64,000 nucleotides of DNA, from positions 1,647,001-1,711,000 of the forward strand of contig NZ_CP045067.1 in the NCBI RefSeq assembly GCF_016864015.1, in the 5' to 3' direction. This DNA comes from Lacinutrix sp. WUR7. Lineage in GTDB: Bacteria; Bacteroidota; Bacteroidia; Flavobacteriales; Flavobacteriaceae. A program made the position numbers and the translations under genes. This document shows, piece by piece, positions 17,821-25,217 of this stretch. Position 1 is the first letter of the stretch. Each line of letters begins with the position of its first letter. The notes below the pieces were generated by a model that had not been told where the DNA came from, did no database searches, and saw only the letters and a program-made list of their open reading frames with translations.

Positions 17821-18710
17821 CAGTGACCAGATTTTCTGCTAATCACACCACCATCTACTTCTTTTATGTTTTGAATAAACATAAATGCTTTTGGATCTGC
17901 TTTCGCAATTGCTTTTCTCATTTTATGTACTTCTAATCGTGTAACAACGGTTACAATAACTTCACAATCATGTTTTATATCATAGCTTCCAGGCAAGTTG
18001 CCACGTTCGCCTTTATAGATGGTTATGGGTTTGTTGAATTGATTCACAATCAGTTCTTTAATCACTTGGTCGTTAGGCGAGATAATAGTTAACGAAATTA
18101 ATTTTTCAAAGCCATCCACTACATAATCCGAAATCTTTAAAGCCGTAAAAAAAGTAATAATCGAATACATTGCTTTTTCCAAACCTAAGAAGAAGGCAAT
18201 AATTAAGAAAATGGTGGTGTTTATGGCCATAATAATTTCGGTGGTAGATATACCAAATCGGGTATTGGTGTAAGCGGCAATGATTTCTAATCCATCAATA
18301 ACACCGCCACCTCTAATGATTAAACCAATGCCGAGTCCAACAAAAACACCGCCGAAAACAGCGACTAAAAAATGATCTTGGGTTACGGTAGGAACGGGTA
18401 ATAGGCTTAAAAATAAACCAAGAAATATTAGCGATAGAAAGGTGTGTGCGGCAAAATTCTTTCCAAATTTTTTATAGCCAATATATACAAAAGGTAAGTT
18501 GAGAAGTATTAACGGAATAGAAACATCGATATGATAAAACTCATGAATAAGAATGGAAATACCCAAAAGGCCACCATCTAAAAAAAGATTGGGAATCATA
18601 AATCCTTTAATAGCTATAACCGTGCAGGAGACGCCAATTATTTTTAATAGTATGGATTTAAAGGAAAAAACAGAACTTAGGTCTAAGGTGTTTAAATTGC
18701 TTTTGCTCAT
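17820..18710 (-). CDS. YitT family membrane protein (DUF161 + DUF2179)
   Basis: The 296-residue protein has five to six membrane segments in residues 20-205, including the conserved GGGVIDGLEIIA (about 138-149). The C-terminal cytosolic DUF2179 domain (about 225-290) contains the typical YDIKHDCEVIVTVVTRLE region. The family is widespread and of unknown transport function. It is coupled through TGATG to the HD hydrolase. Confidence 0.9.
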   Translation of the reverse strand: MSKSNLNTLDLSSVFSFKSILLKIIGVSCTVIAIKGFMIPNLFLDGGLLGISILIHEFYHIDVSIPLILLNLPFVYIGYKKFGKNFAAHTFLSLIFLGLFLSLLPVPTVTQDHFLVAVFGGVFVGLGIGLIIRGGGVIDGLEIIAAYTNTRFGISTTEIIMAINTTIFLIIAFFLGLEKAMYSIITFFTALKISDYVVDGFEKLISLTIISPNDQVIKELIVNQFNKPITIYKGERGNLPGSYDIKHDCEVIVTVVTRLEVHKMRKAIAKADPKAFMFIQNIKEVDGGVISRKSGH

Positions 18711-18813
18711 TGGTGGAAGGTGGATTAATAGCGTTGTAATCTTTACCTATCTAATTTAAGCAATTATTTTTATATCTGTTTGATTATGAGTGTTTAAGTT
18801 GGGTGTTGTGATT

Positions 18814-19016
18814 AGTTATTATGCCATTGATAATTTGGCAGAAATAACGAATGCTACAGAAAGACATGCAATATAAAAGAACTAATAGAAGGTTAACGTT
18901 TTAAATTAGAAAACTGCCTAAAACGAAAAGTGAAAGGTGCCTTAGAAAAAACCAAACGCGACCAGAATTGGCGTGCAGAGGAAGAAGTAGCCCTTTGGGA
19001 GTTGGTAGGTGCTTAG
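18814..19016 (+). pseudogene. Decayed 3' fragment of the 13193 methyltransferase
   Basis: About 200 bp aligns well by eye with 14060-14260, the last part of the methyltransferase gene. Shared runs include AATTTGGCAGAAATAAC and ACTGCCTAAAACGAAAAGTG, ending in the same GGGAGTTGG...TAG. It has in-frame stops and small deletions (around 18872-18898) and no upstream part of the gene. It lies directly before the TspO-like gene. It is a relic of a duplication or a recombination that left only the tail. Confidence 0.85.
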
Positions 19017-19126
19017 ACCTACACATAGCTTTCTTGTTTGAGATATTATAGTACGAATTAAAAAGGAAATCCTAATTTTTTGGAAAACCATTTTCTAAGC
19101 ATTCCATTTTTAATTATATTACTACT

Positions 19127-19927
19127 ATGAAAAAACGACTACAAATAATTAACGGTATTGCATTTGTTTGTGTTATTGTAATGAATTATTTATCCAACAC
19201 CGGATTATTAAACAATACCACCATAGGAGAAGTTTCTAAGCAATACAATACCTTATTTACACCGGCAGGTTATGCCTTTTCCATTTGGGGACTTATCTAT
19301 GTACTCGCATTAGGTTTTGTTATTTACCAAGGACGAAGTCTTTTTGTACACGTAAGAGACGATGCTTTTGTATTAAAAACAGGTTGGTGGTTTTTACTGT
19401 CTTGCGTGGCTAATTGTTTGTGGATTATAACGTGGATTTATAGCTACACATTACTATCTTCTATATTTATTTTTATACTGCTATTCTCCTTAATAAAAAT
19501 TGTACTTAAAAATAATATGGAATTGGTAGACGAGCCCATTTCTGTTATTCTTTTTTTATGGTGGCCTTTTGTGATTTATAGTGGTTGGATTACCGTGGCT
19601 AGTATAGCAAATGTCTCCGCAGTTTTAGTGAAATACAACTGGGATGGCTTTGGACTCTCGCCAACCGTTTGGACCGTTTTACTTATTGGTATCGCCATGG
19701 TAATAAACCTAATGATTACCTGGACACGCAACATGCGCGAGTTTGCACTTGTTGGTGCTTGGGCTTTAATTGCTATTTATGTTGCCAACAACGATGGGAA
19801 TACTACCGTAGCGTATGCTGCTGTAATTGCTGCTGCTATTTTAATGCTTAGCAGTTTTGCGCATGCTTTTATAAATCGGGAAACAAATCCTGCTGTTAAG
19901 TGTTTGGAGTATTTTAGGGGGAGGTAG
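19127..19927 (+). CDS. TspO/MBR-like tryptophan-rich membrane protein
   Basis: The 266-residue protein has about seven to eight membrane segments. The N-terminal half contains FTPAGYAFSIWGLIY (about residues 44-58), the PxGYxFxxW pattern of the tryptophan-rich sensory protein family, and many membrane Trp residues follow. It is longer than classic TspO (about 160 residues), as in the larger bacterial TspO-like group. Classic TspO binds porphyrins; for this longer group the ligand is uncertain. It is flanked on both sides by decayed copies of the tail of another gene (18814-19016 and 19965-20037), so its arrival here may be linked to that duplication. Confidence 0.75.
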   Translation: MKKRLQIINGIAFVCVIVMNYLSNTGLLNNTTIGEVSKQYNTLFTPAGYAFSIWGLIYVLALGFVIYQGRSLFVHVRDDAFVLKTGWWFLLSCVANCLWIITWIYSYTLLSSIFIFILLFSLIKIVLKNNMELVDEPISVILFLWWPFVIYSGWITVASIANVSAVLVKYNWDGFGLSPTVWTVLLIGIAMVINLMITWTRNMREFALVGAWALIAIYVANNDGNTTVAYAAVIAAAILMLSSFAHAFINRETNPAVKCLEYFRGR

Positions 19928-19964
19928 TAAGTAGTTTTTTAAATTATAAAATACATTTGAAATA

Positions 19965-20037
19965 GCCTAAAATAAAACGAGATCAAAATTGGCGTGCTGA
20001 AGAAGTTGAAGAGCTTCTGGAGTTGGATGGTGTTTAG
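19965..20037 (+). pseudogene. Second decayed 3' fragment of the 13193 methyltransferase
   Basis: A 73-bp remnant matches the last codons of the methyltransferase: GCCTAAAATAAAACGAGATC, then AAAATTGGCGTGCTGAAGAA and a GGAGTTGGATGGTGTTTAG end. A weaker match to the preceding TTTTAAATTA segment lies at about 19937. Together with 18814-19016 it brackets the TspO-like gene in the same orientation. Confidence 0.75.
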
Positions 20038-20227
20038 TAGTTTTTGTGTTGTAAACTAAATATGTTTTTAATTACAATGCATCGTTTAAATAAATTGAGA
20101 TTTACCCTTTAACTTAATAAAATTATACCTTTATTGTTAAGTTAGTATTTAATCTCAACTTTTGTTTATAAATTAGCTAATAAATTTTTTACTAGAATCC
20201 ATAAAGAATATTTAAAATAAGTAATTT

Positions 20228-20557
20228 TTGATTGTTGCATTTAAAGATAGGAATTTAAGGGATTTATGTGAAGATGAGGGTAAATGTATTCTTATATATG
20301 GTGAAGAAGCAACTATTCAATTACAGAATAGACTTTTAGATTTATTTGCAGCTGAAAGTATTTTAGATGTTTTAGTAGGGAATTTAAAAGAAATAAGATT
20401 GAATGATCTTATTTGCTTTCAATTAGAGCTTAATGAGAATTATGTATTGGAATTAGTCCCTAATCATACCGATTTAGAAGATTTTAATTTAGAAAATGGT
20501 ATAGATTGGTCAGCAATTACAAGGATAAAAATTACTTCAATTAATAAAAAGATATAA
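20228..20557 (+). CDS. HigB/RelE-like toxin of a type II toxin-antitoxin pair
   Basis: The 109-residue protein starts at TTG 20228 (no in-frame ATG exists). It has the size and pattern of plasmid-maintenance killer (HigB) proteins, with an N-terminal F-K-D-R-N-L-R-D-L-C start and a C-terminal WSAITRIKITSINK strand. HigB-like proteins are mRNA interferases of the RelE fold. The stop codon shares one base with the start of the next gene (TAATG), the usual toxin-antitoxin coupling. The assignment rests on size, pattern and the HigA-like partner. The upstream 190 bp is AT-rich and holds no recognisable promoter consensus. Confidence 0.65.
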   Translation: MIVAFKDRNLRDLCEDEGKCILIYGEEATIQLQNRLLDLFAAESILDVLVGNLKEIRLNDLICFQLELNENYVLELVPNHTDLEDFNLENGIDWSAITRIKITSINKKI

Positions 20558-21642
20558 TGATAAATTTTCAGCCAAATTGGACTTCATCACCAGGAAATAC
20601 AATAAATGATATTTTAAAAAATAGAAGTATTGAAGTGCCCGTTTTTGCTAAAAAAATTGATGAATCTACTGATTTAGTGATCAAGCTTATTGAAGGTTCT
20701 ATCAAAATAAATAATGAGTTGGCATCTAAGTTGTCAAATGAATTAGGTACTTCTCGTTCATTCTGGATTAATCGAGAAGAGCATTATAGAAGTTTATTGA
20801 AAGTTAATCAACCAAAAGTTATGTCTAATTGGATCAGTTCGCTACCTATTAAGGATATGATTAAGTTTGGCTGGATTAAAGATTCTAATAATTTAGAAAA
20901 AGAATGTTTGAATTATTTTGGTGTCAGCGATGTTTATGCGTGGTATACTAAGTATACTAATACAAATACATTATCTTTTAGAAAAACAGAGACTTATAAA
21001 TCTGATTTAGCATCTATTTTTAGTTGGATAAGACGTGGAGAATTACTTTCTAATAAGTATCCTTTAAATGAATGGAATAAACAAAAGTTTTTAGATTCTT
21101 TAGATGAGATTAAGACTTTAACCAGAGAGAAAAATCCAAAAAAATTCTTACCTAAATTAATTTCTATTTGTTCTGATTGCGGAGTTGTACTTGCAATAGT
21201 TCCTACTCCTAAAAATTGCCCAGTTAGTGGAGTAGTTAAGTTTATAGGTAATAGAGCTTTGATACAAATGAGTTTTAGGTACTTATCAGATGATCAGTTC
21301 TGGTTTACTTTCTTTCATGAGGCAGGACATTTAATTTTACATAATCCAGAAAATCCTATTTTAGAAATTGATAAGAAAGTAATTGATGAAAAGGAAAAAG
21401 AAGCAAATGATTTTGCTCAAGAAGTTCTAATTCCTTACTATTTGAAAGAAGAGATGATGAAAATCAGAGGTAATAAAAAGAAAATAGTTGGTTTTTCAAT
21501 TAAAGCTGGTGTATCTCCAGGTATAGTAATAGGTCAGTTACAACACTTAAAGATTATTAGGTTTGAATATTTAAATGGTTACAAAAGAAGATATGATTGG
21601 TCGGATATAAATGAAACATTAGAAAGCTTGAAGCTGTCTTAA
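20557..21642 (+). CDS. HigA-like antitoxin fused to an ImmA/IrrE metallopeptidase
   Basis: In the 361-residue protein, residues 10-75 form a HigA-type helix-turn-helix (PGNTINDILKNRSI, then FAKKI, and a NELASKLSNELGTSRSFW ending). Residues 200-300 carry an ImmA/IrrE zinc peptidase with H254-E-x-x-H258 (FFHEAGHLILH) and the third ligand E282 in KEANDFAQEVLIP. This fusion joins DNA binding to a protease that may remove a repressor or the antitoxin itself under stress. It ends 8 nt before the convergent Mrr-like gene, so the pair sits at the edge of the accessory island. Confidence 0.85.
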   Translation: MINFQPNWTSSPGNTINDILKNRSIEVPVFAKKIDESTDLVIKLIEGSIKINNELASKLSNELGTSRSFWINREEHYRSLLKVNQPKVMSNWISSLPIKDMIKFGWIKDSNNLEKECLNYFGVSDVYAWYTKYTNTNTLSFRKTETYKSDLASIFSWIRRGELLSNKYPLNEWNKQKFLDSLDEIKTLTREKNPKKFLPKLISICSDCGVVLAIVPTPKNCPVSGVVKFIGNRALIQMSFRYLSDDQFWFTFFHEAGHLILHNPENPILEIDKKVIDEKEKEANDFAQEVLIPYYLKEEMMKIRGNKKKIVGFSIKAGVSPGIVIGQLQHLKIIRFEYLNGYKRRYDWSDINETLESLKLS

Positions 21643-21650
21643 TTAAATTT

Positions 21651-22397
21651 TTATTTCCTTAATTTTTTACCAAAGAGTGTATCAAATTCTTGAACTCCAG
21701 TTTCACAGAAATTAATCAACCAATCAAAATATTCTGAATAACTATTAATTTTTACATCTTTTGGGAATTTTTTTGACTGCATTTTTATGACATCATCTAA
21801 GTATTCAAGTTCAAGTTCTCCAGTCATAACATTTTTGTAATTGATGATTATTGAAGCAATAGAAATTGTATCATACTTAGCACTAAGTTGTTGATGGGTT
21901 TTCTGTTCTTCATAAGTTAGTTTTTTAACTTCTGAGTGCCAAGTTCCTTTGAACCAATCTGAGTACTTTCTCAAAGGGTATCCTATTTTCTGTAATTTAG
22001 ATGTAATATGATTTAAATATCTCAGTTTAAAATGTTCTTGAAATTCATCGAATTCCATCAAATATACATTGGTGTTTTTTACAGCTTCAAAGGAGCCAGA
22101 TTGAAATCCAACTTTTGAAACTATATATCCAGAGTTTGCTCCAAAATCAGAAACAACACTCCTAAAAGAATGTACAACACTTTTTGGAACTTTAGTTTTC
22201 CAGTTTTTACATTCAATTAAGATAGTTTGATTCGAATAGTTTTCTTTATCTATGGCAAATACATCAATATTTACAACACCTCTAACGGTATTTATGTTTT
22301 TCTCAACTTCAGTTTCAAAACCAATATCTTCTATAATTTTGGCACATTTAATTTGAAGTTCTTGCCACGTTTTTGGTTGTATGTTAAAAATCTTCAT
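21651..22397 (-). CDS. Mrr-type restriction endonuclease domain protein
   Basis: In the 248-residue protein, residues 10-120 match the Mrr catalytic domain: a W-x-E-L-Q helix start, D45 (NIDVFAID) and E62-C-K64 (LIECKNWK), which together give the PD-(D/E)xK nuclease site, then a V-V-H-S-F-R helix and a GYIVSKVGF strand. The C-terminal 120 residues are not recognised and may recognise DNA or a modified base. Mrr-type enzymes often cut modified DNA. It is the last gene of the four-gene operon, 2 nt after the aGPT-PPlase-like gene, so nuclease and modification-like genes are made together. Confidence 0.85.
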   Translation of the reverse strand: MKIFNIQPKTWQELQIKCAKIIEDIGFETEVEKNINTVRGVVNIDVFAIDKENYSNQTILIECKNWKTKVPKSVVHSFRSVVSDFGANSGYIVSKVGFQSGSFEAVKNTNVYLMEFDEFQEHFKLRYLNHITSKLQKIGYPLRKYSDWFKGTWHSEVKKLTYEEQKTHQQLSAKYDTISIASIIINYKNVMTGELELEYLDDVIKMQSKKFPKDVKINSYSEYFDWLINFCETGVQEFDTLFGKKLRK

Positions 22398-22399
22398 AA

Positions 22400-23311
22400 T
22401 TATCCTCTAAAGTGAATATAATTACTTGGGCTTTTTTGCCAATTGCATATTGAGTCTTCAATTATTTGCATTCCAAAATTTAAACCTAAATGAGCTTCTA
22501 AGGCGTTAAGTTTAAAATTTAGACTTCTTTTTGAAGTGTCGTTAAAAAGTTTTTTAGCTCCTTCATATGGTCCTGTGGATTCATTTAAATAAGTAGAGTC
22601 AGGTTCTATATTAACAATTCCAAGCTTCCCAATCATTGTCAAATAATCAAATTTCCCAAGTCTACCAAAATATTTCACTGAGCTCATAGAATTATAAAGT
22701 TTGTTGAATAAAATTTTAGGATCAGAACCTACAGTATCAATTAAATCTTGAATAAACTTTTCATGACTTTTACCTGGTCCTATCCAATTAACATAACTTT
22801 CAAATGTAGCTCCTGTACCTTTATCTTTTATACTTACATATTTTCTGTGATTACTGAATGTTCCTTTTTGTTTTAAATTTTGATGATTTCTTCTTAGCCA
22901 TGATCTAAATAATGTAGGGTCATTAGATATGGTTTGCCAATCCCAAACTATTGAAGTGCCTAATCCATTATAGGTAAACCTTACTAAATTCCATCCATGC
23001 TCTCTGTGTTTACCATAATGTATAGCTAAAAAGACTAACCAAAACGCTTCGTCGATGTCCCCATTTTGAAAATGGTAACATGCAGCTTTTAATGGGTTAA
23101 AAGTGGTTTTACTTGGATCACAAACGATACTGCTATAACTCTTTGATTTAAAAATTTGAGCAATTTTAATTCTTCTATCACTATCAATTATTTGATGAAT
23201 TAAACATTCTTTATCCGAAGAATCACTTATTCCAGGCATGCTATGAATTTTTATAAATTCAGTCAGTTTTTTGTCTAAATCGTTGTATAATGCTTTGTCT
23301 TTTATTCTCAT
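22400..23311 (-). CDS. aGPT-PPlase clade 3-like protein (predicted base hypermodification enzyme)
   Basis: The 303-residue helical protein has features I associate with the alpha-glutamyl/putrescinyl-thymine pyrophosphorylase clade 3 family: EAFWLVFLAIHYGKHREHGW (residues 88-107), NHRKY (154-158), FGRLGKFDYLTMIGKLG (215-231) and a CNWQKSP...FRG C-terminus (289-303). The phage members of the wider family attach amino acids or polyamines to hydroxymethyl-pyrimidines in DNA. It overlaps the UDG-like gene by ATGA and is followed 2 nt later by the Mrr-like nuclease. Function in a bacterial operon is predicted from family and neighbours only. Confidence 0.65.
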   Translation of the reverse strand: MRIKDKALYNDLDKKLTEFIKIHSMPGISDSSDKECLIHQIIDSDRRIKIAQIFKSKSYSSIVCDPSKTTFNPLKAACYHFQNGDIDEAFWLVFLAIHYGKHREHGWNLVRFTYNGLGTSIVWDWQTISNDPTLFRSWLRRNHQNLKQKGTFSNHRKYVSIKDKGTGATFESYVNWIGPGKSHEKFIQDLIDTVGSDPKILFNKLYNSMSSVKYFGRLGKFDYLTMIGKLGIVNIEPDSTYLNESTGPYEGAKKLFNDTSKRSLNFKLNALEAHLGLNFGMQIIEDSICNWQKSPSNYIHFRG

Positions 23312-24102
23312 ACTTTAATTTTATTTGAAAGCCAATTTCTAATAGATTTTTGGACAATACTTGTTACACCAAAACTACTTTGAATATTATGGTTAAAACC
23401 AAAGACTTTAATAGCTTGTTTTAATTTAATTCCACCTATTTTATTTACATCACCTTCAAATGAATATCCATTTACGTTTTTACCGTTTTTTCTATTTAAG
23501 ACCCAATCTGTTTGAAGTTCTTTTCTGAATGTAACATCGCTAATTTGTTCGAAGGTTTTAATAACAGTACTTCCATTTAATATTAAATAATTAATACTTG
23601 AGTTTTTTAAAAGGTGACCTAATAATAAAGATGATTTATCTAGTAAAAAATGTTTTTGATTAGGTCTTAGGTCTGACCATTTTTTTGATGTAGCATAAGG
23701 TATTAAGTCTAAATGGCATGCTTCAGTTGACGGAAAGTAATATGAATATGATGAACCAGAAATTAAATAATCTAACTTTTTAAACCATTGGTCGTAAGGA
23801 TTTCTACTAAAGTACTCATCACAAAGAGTCTTTATATAATTTGTTTTGGCACTATCAATTTCGGTCCAACTATTTATTTTTAAAGACTTTAGAGTATGAA
23901 ACCGTCTATTGTTTCCGTTTAATTCAACACCATTTAAATCTTCAAATTCTCTATTGCTAGGATTAATACCAAGAGTAGCAATTTTCGAATTAGAAATATT
24001 ACCAAAAGAGTATATTGGTGTACTCCAAGGTATAACATCTGCATATTTTATATCTGCATCTGTTAAAGTATTATTTATTACTTCAAGAATTTTTTGCTTC
24101 AT
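23308..24102 (-). CDS. Putative uracil-DNA-glycosylase-fold protein
   Basis: In the 264-residue protein, the segment KIATLGINPSNREFEDLNG (residues 40-58) looks like motif 1 of UDG-superfamily proteins (G-x-N-P-S/G). YLILNGSTVI (172-181) sits where the strand before the last active-site loop is expected, and a CHLDLIPYA segment (129-137) lies between. The classical HPS motif is not evident, so base excision cannot be assumed. It directly abuts the thymidylate-synthase-like gene (TAG then ATG, no gap) and overlaps the aGPT-like gene by ATGA. It may recognise or remove a modified base. I am moderately unsure of the fold assignment. Confidence 0.5.
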   Translation of the reverse strand: MKQKILEVINNTLTDADIKYADVIPWSTPIYSFGNISNSKIATLGINPSNREFEDLNGVELNGNNRRFHTLKSLKINSWTEIDSAKTNYIKTLCDEYFSRNPYDQWFKKLDYLISGSSYSYYFPSTEACHLDLIPYATSKKWSDLRPNQKHFLLDKSSLLLGHLLKNSSINYLILNGSTVIKTFEQISDVTFRKELQTDWVLNRKNGKNVNGYSFEGDVNKIGGIKLKQAIKVFGFNHNIQSSFGVTSIVQKSIRNWLSNKIKV

Positions 24103-25074
24103 CTAATGTCTTTTGATTTTTTGATTTGTTTTAACTCTTTGGTCAATAAAACTATGGTAAAGTGTATTGTTGATTTCTTTTTTCACTTCTTCAATTTTAA
24201 TATATTTTTTTTTCTTTAATAGCGTGTGAATTTTTAATAAAGATGTTAAATCTTGCCAGTAAGGATCAAGCTCATTAGTATTTGTCTGGTCGAATTTTTC
24301 TTTTCGTATTAATCTCTCCGCAGAAATAATTTTTTGTAAAGAATCCCATGGATTTGCTATTGGCATTTTCGGCATTTGGTAGTTTGTTGATTGTGTCCCT
24401 TCGCTTAAATATTTTTCAGCATTTAGTTTGTTTTTTTTATATAAATGTAAACTACCAATAGCATGATGATAAGAACCTATTTCAATACCGAGTGAAACCG
24501 CTATTATTTCTTGTAACATAGTAAAACAAAAAATATCATGAGGCAGTCCAAGAAAAGCGTCATTAGATCTCATAGATGTCATCATAATTAGTTTTCCATT
24601 CCTAACAGTAAACTGTAATGTTGTTGTACATGGAATATCTTTGTGTTGCTCAATCAAATCTTTTGCATCAAATAGTTGAATTACAGCTCTTCTAGAATTT
24701 GGTTTTTTTCTTAAAATTTCAATAACATTATTAACTTGGTTTATATGACCATCCTTTTTAAATAATCTTGGTCCATAGCCTCCATAAATTGTTTCATTAT
24801 CATCAGAAGATTTTACATATTGAGGTATGTAATACTTGATATATTTTAATGCATTCGTTTTGCTTAAATACCAGAAGAGTTCGCCTAGGGAACTAAAAGC
24901 TTTACCTTTTGTTTCAGTAATACTTAACCTTGCTCTTGGGTTTTTTAATTCTATCAAACAACCGAATATTTCAGAACTAGCTCCTTTTGTCGGGATTACA
25001 TCAAATGGTAGTTTTAGTAGTTCGGTAAAAACTCTATTTAGAATATCATCTAAAGTTTTTTCTATTATATGCAT
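24103..25074 (-). CDS. Thymidylate-synthase-family protein, predicted dCMP-directed
   Basis: The 323-residue protein keeps the thymidylate synthase core: folate-site GELFWYL (64-70), phosphate-binding SRR (127-129), nucleophile C149 in DIPCTTTLQF, phosphate loop RSND (169-172) and GSLHLY (207-212, normally GDxHxY). The conserved PFN motif whose Asn reads the uracil ring is PHD here, so the position equivalent to E. coli Asn177 is Asp180. Asp at this site is known from dCMP hydroxymethylases and from TS variants that act on dCMP. The likely reaction is therefore hydroxymethylation or methylation of dCMP, not dUMP. It is the first gene of the four-gene island operon. Confidence 0.85.
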   Translation of the reverse strand: MHIIEKTLDDILNRVFTELLKLPFDVIPTKGASSEIFGCLIELKNPRARLSITETKGKAFSSLGELFWYLSKTNALKYIKYYIPQYVKSSDDNETIYGGYGPRLFKKDGHINQVNNVIEILRKKPNSRRAVIQLFDAKDLIEQHKDIPCTTTLQFTVRNGKLIMMTSMRSNDAFLGLPHDIFCFTMLQEIIAVSLGIEIGSYHHAIGSLHLYKKNKLNAEKYLSEGTQSTNYQMPKMPIANPWDSLQKIISAERLIRKEKFDQTNTNELDPYWQDLTSLLKIHTLLKKKKYIKIEEVKKEINNTLYHSFIDQRVKTNQKIKRH

Positions 25075-25217
25075 TGATGGATTTTTATCAAATTAGTGAT
25101 TTTGTAAACAAGTAAATGAAAAGCCTATTTATTTTAAATAATAAAAGTAAATTAATGCTTTTGTTTTATTTTACGGGTATCCTCAATTACGCTATAATAT
25201 TTTAACAAACAGGTTTC

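Noticed and set aside
24103-25074. Calling the gene thyA
   Set aside because: Substitutions at the uracil-recognition Asn, the GDxHxY motif and after the catalytic Cys argue against a normal thymidylate synthase.
20041-25217. Direct repeats or att sites bounding the island
   Set aside because: I looked at both edges (near 20040 and 25080-25215) and saw no matching repeat, integrase or tRNA.
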